A stretch of DNA of 64,000 nt from Plasmodiophora brassicae (lineage: Eukaryota; Endomyxa: Phytomyxea; Phytomyxea; Plasmodiophorida): the NCBI GenBank assembly GCA_036867785.1, contig CP145415.1, positions 682,001 to 746,000 of the forward strand, in the 5' to 3' direction. The notes under the pieces are model-generated. The model did no database searches, was not told where the DNA came from, and saw nothing but the letters and a program-made list of their open reading frames with translations. Every line of letters begins with the position of its first letter. Within the stretch, counting starts at the first letter, position 1. A program made the translations under genes and the position numbers. Of this stretch, positions 11,617 through 21,084 are shown in pieces.

Positions 11617-12918
11617 TAAAATCATTGCTAATCGACAACCTATCCATAAGCGATAGAAAATGGTCACACACATCACGTGCCGAGTTACGACGATCACAGA
11701 TTCGCTCACAAACTCACTGTCTCCAAGCAGGACGCGATCGGAAAAGGTCGACAGGCAGTTGCCGATGCCAGCCTCTCTACTGCAACATGCCACGTGCTGA
11801 GCGAGTTTCCCCAGTTGTACTATTGTTTGAACGCCGTTGTACGCTCGAGGGTGGTAGAAACCAATTGAGCATTCGCGCCTCGTCAAGGTTCGCGTGCGAG
11901 TACAGAGTAACATGAATACTGACAGCCTTGGTTTGTACGGGGACACGTCTAGCTCCGCCTTTGTCCCGAGGAAGTAGTGCCCGCGCTCATGCAGAATCTG
12001 TCCGTGTACGAACGACTGGAAGATGTTGTCATCGGTGACGATGGATTCCGTTTCCGCCGAGATTCGTCGTGAGCAAGGTCTGGGCAACATCGTGCAGCCT
12101 GGTCGTATTCGCTGTTGAACTGCTGGGGCTTGCCCTGGTACAGGTCGAAGTTGTGTCGGCCTGTTCGAAAGAGCATGCGTGCCGGCGAATGGGAGATGGC
12201 AATGGGCGGTGAAGGGGGAAAATAAAGACACGTCTATCGTTCGCCTATCGTTGTTGACCTGTGCTAATATCTGTGCACAGGGAAATGGCCAGATCGGTGG
12301 TCGTGCTGCTTATCAGGCCCATCCCCTATAGAGGGATGCATCCGTTGAGGGCGATCTCGTATGGTTGTGTTGCTGCTGCAGACCAGGGTTGGGACAAGAC
12401 TCAGTGATCGATCTGTCTGCATACTGCCCACGACGTGGTCATGAATCTGACATATGGTTTAGTGGGAAATTTGCTCTCCCCGTTTGCTGAGGCGACGTCT
12501 GCAGACGTGACAGAGTCGTTTGAAGAACGGACGGGATTCCCGGTACCGAGGATAACCGTCACGTATCAGGTCCAGCATGCCCCGACACCCACTGCCCAGA
12601 ACGTGGTATGCCTGTGATTGAGTGCTGTACACGTACCTGCATAGCGCAAGGGACTGTAAGAATGGGCGTTAGCGGACTCAGGAACACAGGGCGCTACCCA
12701 CTTGTCATCTGCCTTGCGCTCGTGACGATGTTCATCAGCTTCCTCCGTGAAACGGCAGTACTGCTCTGCGTCGCATTCGAGTGGTTCAAGGTGGGACCAC
12801 GCATCCTCATCGTCATGCATTGGAACTATATGAAGTGGATGACCCGTAACCCAGCTCTACACAACCGCCAATGGACAATAATTAAGCGAACCGTCCGACG
12901 TAAAACGATAGACCGACG
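11617..12918. other. unresolved region, possible minus-strand exons
   Basis: Downstream of exportin-1 there is no recognisable protein. On the minus strand two stretches look weakly coding: about 11.9-12.1 kb (ending KPRLSVFMLL) and 12.57-12.82 kb (acidic, DEHRHERKADDK). They could be 3' exons of the unrecognised gene at 12919-14233 if its TAA at 12919 lies in an intron, or a separate short gene. A plus-strand reading across 12.6-12.8 kb gives a hydrophobic segment, so the strand is not settled. Confidence 0.25.
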
Positions 12919-14233
12919 TTATCTTGCCTTCAAGCTGTCTCGGAAGTGTTGCTGGAGCGCTTTCGAGCTCTTCAGCTGCACTTCACGTCCGGCTTCATTC
13001 GTTGCCCGTTCCAGCGTTCGCTGGATCGGCAGCCTTGGGACCGTGATGACGGAACTCATCACAGCACATACATCGGTGAGCAGCGTGCCCGTCAGGAAAT
13101 CGTCCTGCGTGATCCTCCTGGTACCTGGCGACGAAGGATCCTGCGGTATAGCCGTCAACCGAACTGCCAGATACGTCATCGGGTCGTCTCCATATTGATA
13201 GCTTTTCGTCGCCCGATCTGAACAGTTGACCAAGTAAGCGTTTCTAGTCCCCAACAAATCACTGGGCACGCCTACCATGTAAGAGCAGGACGGGTCTTGC
13301 AAATCGATCTGTGAGCGACAGTTCGTGCACAGGGAACTTGGAACACAGGTGTATGTGATTGGACATGACCATCCTGTTGGTATACGACGTGACAAGCTGC
13401 TCGCACTGTTCCTTCGCGAACGCGTTATGGAACCCAACGTCAATCTCTGCAAAGGCAGTCAGGCGACCGTCTACTTTGCAGGCAGAGGTACCATCAACGC
13501 CGACCAGACGGAAGCAGTTCGATGGTGTTCAGACCGGTTAGGCAGTCCTGGGTTGGTGAATACGTCCCGACCAGGAACACCGCTCGGTACCGCCCGTCAA
13601 TCGTGCTCCTGCGCAGGCGCCCGCCAGCCAATATCGCCGCCAGCGCGTTCGGGTTCCGAAACGCCGACAACCTGTTTGACGCTGCCTTGCCGACGTCGAC
13701 GTTCAGAAAGCACCCTTGCAACGGAAGTGCAACGTCGTCCGGGTCCACGTCTTCCCCGGCGAAGCCTAAACCGTGTGCAACGTTATCGCCTGCGCGTGAA
13801 AACCGAACGAACAGGCGCACGCACAGGACGGCGGTTGTGTCGACGCCATGCTGAACAGGTCGCGCAGCCGCGCCACATCGGCCTACGCGCAATCAGTCGG
13901 ATGGGGGTGCAGAAGAGGGACGTCGACGGCGACGGGGAGACCTTTTCGAGCGGGCAGCGTCGGCGCGGAACGCCCGACGAGTGCGGACGCCGGGCGGCGC
14001 CCGCTGCTGCCGTCGACGACCCGGATACCGTCCGCCACGATGCAGCACGACGCATCCGCCAGCGGGACCAGCGCGGCACCGGCCGCCGGATCTGGAGGGG
14101 GCACAGCCAGCGCAGTCGTCCCCGCAGACTGCGCGACACGGATGTGCAGTCCCGGGGTCCGCCACGGGCCCCGCTCCTGTTCGGGCCCGGGGATCCCGAT
14201 CCAGAGGGGGGCGTGACACGCGCCAACGTTCAA
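12919..14233 (-). CDS. unrecognised multi-exon protein
   Basis: At least four minus-strand exons. The 3' part is well supported: an exon ending NTIELLPS joins in phase across a 59-nt intron to EIDVGFHNAFAKEQCEQ..., then across a roughly 60-nt intron to IDLQDPSCSYMVGVPSD..., which stays open to the TAA at 12919. The 5' exon starts at about 14233 (MNVGACHAP...) and is rich in Ala, Pro and Val. The junction between the first two exons near 13.85-13.90 kb is uncertain, with donor and acceptor choices giving different frames. The protein has scattered cysteines and no family I can name. It is divergent from mevalonate kinase, 160 bp away. Confidence 0.45.
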
Positions 14234-14393
14234 ATCTGGTAACCGCTGCGCAGGGGAACGCCAATGTGGGGCGGCGCGTCGTGCGATCCTCCTTCTTCCC
14301 GTCCTCGCTGTACGATAATAGTGGCCGTCGTGGCAGAAATCCGTGGGCCGCGTCCGTTCATCGCTGCGTGCGCGGTCCTGTCAAACCTGTCAC
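14234..14393. promoter_or_regulatory. short divergent promoter region
   Basis: Only 160 bp separate the inferred start of the minus-strand unrecognised gene from the ATG of mevalonate kinase on the plus strand, so both promoters must share this interval. No specific motif is claimed. Confidence 0.4.
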
Positions 14394-15416
14394 ATGGCAA
14401 TGGCGGCCGTCGAGGTGCACGTCCCATGCAAGGTCATCGTCAGCGGCGAGCACGCCGTCGTCTATGGCGCGCCGGCGTACGCCGTGGCCATCTCACGCGG
14501 CACGCGCGTCCGCGCCTCGGTTGCCGCTGGCGGCGACCGGCAACACCACTGCCTGCGCCTGCAGCGCCTGTCGAGAACCGTTCGCCTGCGTCTCGATCTG
14601 TCCCGATGCGACGCGCATGACAGCGATGAACCTACACCGGAATCTGTGGCGGTTCGCGTGTTCGCGTTCCTCGTCAAGGAAGTCGGCATCGCGTCCGGGG
14701 TGTCAGTTGACGTTGATTCCGAGGTCCCGTTGGGTGGCGGCCTGGGATCATCCGCATCGTTCTGTGCCGCTCTGGCCTGCGCCCTTCTCCACATCGCCCA
14801 TCCAGGCACGATCGTCGACGACGCGCACCGGATCGCCGTCCAATCTCTGGCACTGGCCGCCGAGCGTATCGTCCATGGCACGCCGAGCGGGGTCGACACG
14901 TTCGTCGTCGTCTATGGTGGTGCTGTCCTGTATCGCAAGACCGAGAAACCGACGCGCATGTCGCCGATCCCGCTCCGGTTCGTGATTGTGGACACCAAAG
15001 TGCCACGCTCCACGAAGGCCATGGTGGAGCGCGTTGCCGAGTTTCGCAACGCGCACGACGCCGTCGTGAACCCGATCATCGACGCGATCTCGGCGCTGAC
15101 GACGACGATCGTGGACAGCGGCAAGATGGGTGGCCAGCTCGTAGCCGCCAACCATCATCTGCTGTGCGCCCTGGGTGTTGGCCATTCGGCCATCGATCAA
15201 GTCGTGCAGATCGGCGCGCGCCTGGGCGTCCCCTGCAAGCTGACCGGCGCCGGCGGCGGCGGCTGTGTCATCGCCGTTCTCCCCGACGACGACGATGGAA
15301 GCGCGTTCATCGGCGAATGCGACCGGGCTGGCTTCGACGCGTTCCCTGCCGTGCCCAGCGAGGCCGGCCTAACGGCTCACTACCTGCCTGATACACAACC
15401 GTTGCAGCGGTACTAA
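14394..15416 (+). CDS. MVK: mevalonate kinase
   Basis: A single exon encodes about 340 aa of a GHMP kinase. The N-terminal strand VPCKVIVSGEHAVVYG is the mevalonate kinase substrate-site signature. The glycine-rich ATP loop PLGGGLGSSASFCAAL follows near residue 113, then the PSGVDT helix, and the C-terminal GAGGGGCVIAVL GHMP motif. The enzyme phosphorylates mevalonate to 5-phosphomevalonate with ATP in the cytosolic isoprenoid/sterol pathway, which implies the organism uses the mevalonate route. I chose the ATG at 14394 over the in-frame ATG at 14343 because family homology begins within a few residues of it. The stop codon lies 20 bp from the stop codon of the convergent WDR33 gene. Confidence 0.95.
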   Translation: MAMAAVEVHVPCKVIVSGEHAVVYGAPAYAVAISRGTRVRASVAAGGDRQHHCLRLQRLSRTVRLRLDLSRCDAHDSDEPTPESVAVRVFAFLVKEVGIASGVSVDVDSEVPLGGGLGSSASFCAALACALLHIAHPGTIVDDAHRIAVQSLALAAERIVHGTPSGVDTFVVVYGGAVLYRKTEKPTRMSPIPLRFVIVDTKVPRSTKAMVERVAEFRNAHDAVVNPIIDAISALTTTIVDSGKMGGQLVAANHHLLCALGVGHSAIDQVVQIGARLGVPCKLTGAGGGGCVIAVLPDDDDGSAFIGECDRAGFDAFPAVPSEAGLTAHYLPDTQPLQRY

Positions 15417-15436
15417 ACATCGTAGTGTAGGACGCG

Positions 15437-17538
15437 TTAGCGCCTGTCATGACCGGGATGTGGCTGCCGATGTGGAGGAGGTGGGGGTGGCGCGCCTCGA
15501 GGCGCCATGAAGTGCATCGGGTGCGGCGGCAGCATTGGCGGGTACGGCAACATGTGTGGAGGGGGAGGCGGCGGTGGCATCTGGTGCATCCACTGCGGTG
15601 GTCGGGGCCCTTGCTGGTAATACGGGTGAGGGCCACCACCGCCACCGCCTTGGCCAAAGAACTGAGGCGGCGGCGGCATTGGCGGTCGCATCTGATACGG
15701 CGCCTGGAACTGACGGGGCCGGGCGGCTGGTCGTTGCTGAGGCGGTCCACTGTCGAACCTCGAGCGCTTCCTGGCGGTGCCTTCGCCACCACCAGCGGTC
15801 GCTTCTTGCGCCGTCGGCGCCGATCCTAAACCAGGGATGACGACGGGGCCCTCGTTCCCCGCTCCTGCATTCACGTCGTAGTCGTGGACGACTGGGATCG
15901 GCAACGGGGGTTGTCGCCCGATGCCGAACGACGTTCGCCCACCACGACCGGGAACGCGAGCGGGCGGCGCGAACCGCGCCGACTGTGCCAGGGCGGCCAG
16001 GGCCTCCTTCCGCTGCTCGTCAGGCAGCTGGTTGACGTTGTACTTGTCCTTCATTTCGTCGCCGGGCCGATTGCGCGTCCAGAAACGGACCGTCTGGTCG
16101 TTGCTGCCTGTGGCAAGGACGTGCCCGAGCGGGTGCCAGTCCATGTCCCACACCGACCCATCGTGCCCGCCTGCGATTTCAGCCTGGGCACCAGTGGACA
16201 GTAAGAAGCTGTGAACGGGCACAATGCGGACGCTGGGACGACCTGCGGTGCGTCCTTGCCGACGACCCAGAACAGGATCTGGCCGTCGAACGCGCCCGTG
16301 GCGAACACCTCCTCGTGGAACGGGTGCCAGGACAGCGACGTGATCTCGCGGGAGTGACCCTTCAGGCTCGACATCTCCTTCATGACGCGGATGTCCCAGA
16401 TCTTGACGAGCTGGTCGCGGGACCCGCTGACCAGCCAGTTGCCGTTCCGGTTCCACCTCGTGCACGTCACCGTGTTCTTGTGCCCGTGCAGCGTGCAGAC
16501 CTCCTTGCCCGATTTCGGGCACCAGAACTTCACTAGGTTGTCCTTGCTGCCGCTGGCCAGCAGCGACTTGATCGGGTGCCAGTCCACACACTTCGCATCC
16601 CAGTGGTGCCCTTTCAGCTCGATCGTCATCTTCGCTTCGCGAAAGTCCCAGACGCGTATCGTGCGATCATCGGACGCGGACGCGAACAGGAAGTCGCTGG
16701 GCGAGAACGACAGGTCCCGTACGGATTCGGCGTGGGCCTGGAACGCCTTCACGTTGTTCATCGACGCTTGCCAGTACTTGATCGTGCCGCCTTCGTCGGA
16801 CGACACCAGCCAGTTGCCGTCGTGCGACCAGATCATGCAGCGAATCGGGTCGCTGTGCGCCTGCAGGATCGTCTCGAAGTTGAATTGCAGGCCGTTCCAC
16901 AGTGTGAACTCGCCGGCGTGCGACCCGGTGACCAGGCGCTTGCCTTCGGGCGTCCACGCAAGCGCGTTAATCGGCCGACGAACCTTGTTCGTGGCCGTGT
17001 GCACGTACTTGGTCGTGAACACGTTGGCGGGCGTGCCAAGGTAACTCGGCGCCGGGTCCAGGAACCGAACGTAGTCCATTGTGGATTGCAGATGCGGCCG
17101 CGACAGGATCGGGTCCCGGAAATAACGGTCCTACCATCATATGGAATGAGCACCGGAACGCTGAACATTGAAAACTGTATCGAATCGTATAGGGGGAGCT
17201 GGCATGACGAAACCGATGCGAAAACGTTTATTGACCTGTAGGTATCGGACGACGGTCGGGTTGAAGTCGATCGACTTGCGCACGACGGGCTTGCGCATGC
17301 GCTTGCCGTCGTAGATGACCTTCGGGGCCCGGCCCGGGCCGCCCATGTGCCCGCCCACGGCGCCATGGCTGGCCTGGTAGTCGCCCGACACGAACGACTC
17401 CGACCGCAACGACGACGCCATGCAGACTGCAGCCCCGACCGGGGCGACGCAACTCCGCGACCACAACGCCGCGCCACGGGGGACCCCGGTGACTGCTGCT
17501 GCCTGCGCGCCGTCCACCGACTGTCCGCCCGCAGGCAT
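15437..17538 (-). CDS. WDR33: WDR33/Pfs2 pre-mRNA 3'-end processing factor
   Basis: Three exons (17538-17236, 17130-16243, 16183-15437) join in phase 0. The N-terminal block DGKRMRKPVVRKSIDFNP and the following WD40 repeats (TPEGKRLVTGSHAGEFTLWNG, NNVKAFQAH, KCVDWHP, HPLGHVLATGSNDQTVRFW, then TRNRPGD) match WDR33/Pfs2/FY closely. The family is part of CPSF and with CPSF30 recognises the AAUAAA signal. The C-terminal about 140 residues are Pro/Gly-rich with poly-proline runs, as in FY and WDR33. Length is about 645 aa from 17538 or about 606 aa from the internal ATG at 17421, which may be the true start. Introns are 105 and 59 nt; the 105-nt intron is unusually long for this window. Confidence 0.93.
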
Positions 17539-17630
17539 TGCCCCTGGTGAATGGTAAATTGGTAATGGCCGCGCGCTAATTGCAGAACGTTCCTGGGCGC
17601 AGGCGGAGAGGTGGCCTCGGGTTCATTGAT

Positions 17631-19064
17631 CTACGGGGCACTGAACGCCAGGTCGAGCGTGGCGCCCGTCTCGATGCCCAGGTCCATGACGCGCTGGGCG
17701 GTGTCGAGTTGCGCCCCGTCCAGGAGGACCTGCATGGGGGCCTCCTCGTACTGTTCCGCAACGTCCGCCGCGTTCGCCTGTAGCCATTGCCGGATGGCGT
17801 CCTGCACCGCCCCGATCGTCTGCTCGTTGCGCACCGGGACAGGGCCCACGATGCGCCCCTCCAGCGCCATCAGCCGCAGGTGAAGGTTGACGACGCGCTC
17901 GCGGCGCCGGCGCTCTTCCACGAGCCGGCGCCGTTCGTCGTCGGCGGCCTGTCGCTCCTGCGACCAGTCCCGGCGACCTCGTCGGACGGCATCGTCGACG
18001 ACGTCGGCCACGAGGCGGGCGACAACGGCGAACTGATCGGCGACCCGTTCCTGGACCCGCTCAGTGATCCACGGCAGGAAGTGCTCCTCGACCTGTCGCT
18101 GGGCGCTGTCGTAGAAGAACCCGGTCAGGGCCAAGCGATCGCGAAGGGCGTCGCTCAGGTTCGCCAGCGTCGAGCACGCCAACCGACGGGACAGCGTCAG
18201 CTCGATGACGCGTCGTTCGCGTCGTACACGTTCGCGCTCGTTCTCGAGCAAACGCGCCTGGATGCACGTTAACGATGACGCGCGCGGACCGGTGCCGACT
18301 ACGTACGGCTTTGGCGGCGTCGGCGCGGGCGTTGGCCTCCTGTTCAGCGATCTGCTCTAGGCGGAGCGCCTCGGTCAGGTTGGCGTCCCGTTTGCGCTCG
18401 GCGATGACGGATAGTTCCGTCTCCATCTGGACCTCGATCAGCGCCTGCTGCAGCGTCTTGCTGACCAGGACGGACACGATCGGCGCCATGGCCTCGTCCA
18501 GGTCGAACAGGTCGCCGTCGGCAATCTGGACGTCCGTCGACTTCACGCTCGTGCGATGTGCTCATGGAAACAAGGACGCGTACCTGTGTGCCAGTGTCCA
18601 TCCCGATCTTGGCCGGTACGTAGCCAGGGTCGGCAGGTCGATCCGGGAACGCGTCCGTCTGCGTTGTCTGTGTCCTGTGCACGACCGGCGGCGCTAGCCT
18701 TTCCTCCAGGTGCACCCTCAACGGCACGTCTTCATGCGGGAGAACGACGTGGATGCCTGAGGGCGGCGATTAAGCAATCAGGCGGCAGATGGCCCGGGCG
18801 ACGACGCTGACTCTGGTGGAGCTCGGCGATGCTGGGCAGTCTGGCTTGTCGCGAGACGCGCCGGTTCTTGATGGTCCGGTCCTTGAGGTCGGCCGGCGTC
18901 CCGGGCGACGCCGCCGCCGACGACGACGACGATTTGAACGAGTTCTTGCCGAACGCCGTCCCGCGATAGACGCGCGGATCGCACATGATGTTGATCGGGG
19001 CGAACGCATCCGCTGGCGCCTCTGGCTCAGGAGCGCCCTCCCGGCGCTTCTCCAGGTCCAGCAT
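17631..19064 (-). CDS. RSPH3: radial spoke protein 3 (RSPH3) with ubiquitin-like C-terminus
   Basis: Four exons (19064-18807 plus one base, 18756-18584, 18540-18307, 18257-17631) join in phase to about 430 aa. Signatures of RSP3 appear in order: NIMCDPRVYRGTAFG near the N-terminus; TQTDAFPDRP..YVPAKIGMDTGTQ; a DGDLFDLDEAMAPIVSVLV segment that in RSP3 contains the AKAP/RIIa-binding helix; a long Glu/Arg coiled coil; and GFFYDSAQRQVEEHFLPWI. RSP3 is the dimeric stalk of axonemal radial spokes, so the organism builds a motile flagellum with spokes. After the spoke domain comes a second charged coiled coil, then about 80 residues that look like a ubiquitin-like beta-grasp fold (TIGAVQDAIRQW, then LLDGAQLDTAQRVMDLGI, ending TLDLAF). 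This tail is in the same exon, so it is not a splicing artefact. Confidence 0.93.
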
Positions 19065-19270
19065 GTAATGCCCGCGATGGCTAACTATATATCAACGGGG
19101 GCGTACCTCCCAACGATCCCAGCTGGCAGGGAATCAGCGCACTGCTAGCGACTCTTCGTGTTCTTGATTGCACACGCTGTTGCCCGTTTGTCTCATTGTC
19201 CTTCTCCGTTCGGCCGTCGTCGTCTTTATCATGCGGAACGGGCGCCTCGCTCTGTTATTCCCTTAGCGAT

Positions 19271-19329
19271 CTACTCACAGGACGCTACCAACTGTGTTAG
19301 TTCGCCATTGTTCTCTGTTGGTCGCCACT
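19271..19329 (-). repeat. 59-bp inverted duplicate, arm 1 (coding tail)
   Basis: This segment, read on the minus strand, is clearly similar to 19722-19780 read on the plus strand across 59 bp, including the terminal GAGTAG. Arm 1 encodes the tail of the small acidic protein: EWRPTENNGELTQLVASCE then stop. Confidence 0.8.
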
Positions 19330-19571
19330 CATGGTAGTCGTCGGCGCTCATCCTTGCCAGGTGGCGCTCGATGAAACGAGAGCAGTCCTCGTCAGGGTCG
19401 TCGCCCGGGCCGGTAGACGAACCGTCGTCTTCGTTATCGTCGTCGCTGTCAGCGATGCGCCCGAAGACACCGGTTTCTTTCCCGGGATTCGAGGAGCTCG
19501 TCGTCGTGTGGCCTTGCCGACTGGCGCATCATGCCCGATTGTCGCTCGACGAACCGATTGGGACGGATCAT
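19271..19571 (-). CDS. small acidic protein, unrecognised
   Basis: A minus-strand ATG at 19571 opens MIRPNRFVERQSGMM, followed by a very acidic run (DDDNEDDG...GDDPDED) and a C-terminal FIERHLARMSADDYHEWRP...TQLVAS tail to a TAG at 19271. The two halves are in different frames. An intron ending CTGACAG joins them in phase 2, most likely about 76 nt with a GTCGGC donor; a 25-nt alternative also fits but would be far shorter than other introns here. No known family. The last 59 bp are duplicated in inverted orientation 390 bp away. Confidence 0.4.
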
Positions 19572-19721
19572 CTGGAGGAACGGCGAAATAGATTCGCTCC
19601 ATTTAAATTCTTGTAGAGTTTGAGCAAACTAAGCACAGCCAAATTCGTTTGTATTGAATCAGTAGTGAGTGTTTGGGTTGTAATTCCTGCGACAGGGAAT
19701 GAGCGCTCCGTCTGTTTGACC

Positions 19722-19780
19722 AGTGGCGACTAACAGAGAATGTCGGCGAACTAATACAGTGGGTGGCGCCCTCTGAGTAG
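19722..19780 (+). pseudogene. 59-bp inverted duplicate, arm 2 (orphan coding tail)
   Basis: Plus-strand copy of the small acidic protein's C-terminus. From about 19703 the frame reads ALRLFDQ, then WRLTENVGELIQWVAPSE and a stop, aligned without gaps to the tail encoded by 19271-19329. No start codon or upstream exon is evident, so this looks like the remnant of an inverted duplication, possibly the last exon of a lost gene. Confidence 0.55.
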
Positions 19781-19824
19781 CGACTAACAAGATTAGTTAG
19801 TCGCTACTGCTCCCTGAGGGCGCC
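19765..19824. repeat. long imperfect palindrome at the glycosyltransferase 3' end
   Basis: Left arm 19765-19788 and right arm 19796-19824 are inverted repeats: a 9-bp outer stem (GGCGCCCTC) and a 13-bp inner stem (AGTAGCGACTAAC) separated by a small bulge, with a 7-nt loop. The right arm contains the last codons and stop of the glycosyltransferase-like gene (minus strand); the left arm is the end of the orphan tail copy. A transcript through here would form a strong hairpin. Confidence 0.8.
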
Positions 19825-21084
19825 ATCATCGCCGCCCTTCTTGACGGGTTCGGGTACTGGTGCCGACACCTCTTCTGCATCGGTTGCCGCCTTCCCAGTC
19901 GGCTCTGGACCACCGCGATGCCGTCGCCGCTGCTCTTTGGCGTTAACGGACGGCGCCATTGGTTCCTGTCGTACGATCTCCACGTGCCTGTCCTGGCCGG
20001 CCCTTGCCGCCACCCAATGCAGGTCGAGAACGTTGCCGCTGCCCTTCATGCCATGGTCGTGGAACACGCCGCTGTTCAGTAACGTGGCCAGGGATGGTTC
20101 GGCAGCGAACCTGACGTCGTCTGCCTGCTGCAGGACGGGTCGATACGCTTCGACCACGGGCGTCAGGTTAATTGTAGCCGTATTGCCTCGCTCCTGTGCC
20201 CAGCCGATCATCCAGACATCGAACCCGTCGCCCCCCAGAACGAACGGCGGCTGGTCGATCCAGTTCCCAGACCAGTCCTGGTTCCAGATGAAGTAGTCGG
20301 CCGACCTGCTGACGAACGGGACGCCCGTCTCCCGGCAGCGCATCATCAGGTCCCGCCACGACTTCTTCTGGACGTGCTCCTCCCCGGACTGAAGCGATAG
20401 GAGGTCGAACGGTTCCAAGGTGACGTCGCGGCGGACGCCAACGGCGAACAGGTCTGCCCAGTCGTGACGTCTACGACCTTCGACGATGGCTTCAGCGGCC
20501 ATCTGCAATGTCCTCGTGAAGATTATCGTGTCGCTGGCGAACCCAACGATGGACGTCTTGGCGTACTTGGCGATGACGATGAAGGCGTGGTTGTAGGTCA
20601 GGTCGCCGATATCGGTGCCGCTTTCGGGTTTCAGTGTGGTCAGGCCCACGCGATGGGCGATGCTCCTGACCGAGCAGTCGCCGGTCAGGACGATGAGCGC
20701 CACACGGTCCAGGCGCCTGTACGACACCGCCAGCGTGTCGATCTGGCGACGGACGTGGTCGTTCGTGTCGTACTGGAGCCAGCGCTCGCGATCAGGAGCG
20801 ATCATCATCGTCAGGACGGCGTCGGACGGCAGCGGTGCGCCTTGCAGGCCCTGGTGGTCGCATTCGCGGTCGACGGCGAGTGCCATAGCCGACTCCCACG
20901 CCGACGTTGGCGGCAACTCTGGCAGACACATGGACGGAAACGGCACGAACACGACGTAGAAGAACGCGACCTGAAGAAGAACGCCTAGGGCGACCGCCAG
21001 ATAGGAATGGTCGCTAAGAAATGCCTGCAGGCAGGGCCGGGATCGGTAGCGGGTCGCATAGTACTTGCGCGATCCCGCATCCAT
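19804..21084 (-). CDS. type II membrane protein, glycosyltransferase-like
   Basis: A single exon encodes 426 aa. A basic cytosolic N-terminus of about 26 residues precedes one transmembrane segment (about residues 27-50, VALGVLLQVAFFYVVFVPF), the layout of Golgi type II enzymes. The lumenal part contains FASDTIIFT (a possible DxD-like metal site region), SADYFIWNQ, and GGDGFDVWMIGWAQ. This spacing is typical of a poorly characterised group of eukaryotic nucleotide-diphospho-sugar transferases. The C-terminal about 60 residues are charged and look disordered. The assignment rests on architecture and motif pattern only; donor and acceptor are unknown. The stop codon sits inside a long palindrome. 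Confidence 0.6.
   Translation of the reverse strand: MDAGSRKYYATRYRSRPCLQAFLSDHSYLAVALGVLLQVAFFYVVFVPFPSMCLPELPPTSAWESAMALAVDRECDHQGLQGAPLPSDAVLTMMIAPDRERWLQYDTNDHVRRQIDTLAVSYRRLDRVALIVLTGDCSVRSIAHRVGLTTLKPESGTDIGDLTYNHAFIVIAKYAKTSIVGFASDTIIFTRTLQMAAEAIVEGRRRHDWADLFAVGVRRDVTLEPFDLLSLQSGEEHVQKKSWRDLMMRCRETGVPFVSRSADYFIWNQDWSGNWIDQPPFVLGGDGFDVWMIGWAQERGNTATINLTPVVEAYRPVLQQADDVRFAAEPSLATLLNSGVFHDHGMKGSGNVLDLHWVAARAGQDRHVEIVRQEPMAPSVNAKEQRRRHRGGPEPTGKAATDAEEVSAPVPEPVKKGGDDGALREQ

Noticed and set aside
13325-15006. Several 110-335-aa Arg/Pro/Ser-rich frames overlapping mevalonate kinase and the minus-strand unrecognised gene
   Set aside because: They are GC-driven shadows; the GHMP kinase motifs and spliced minus-strand exons lie in other frames.
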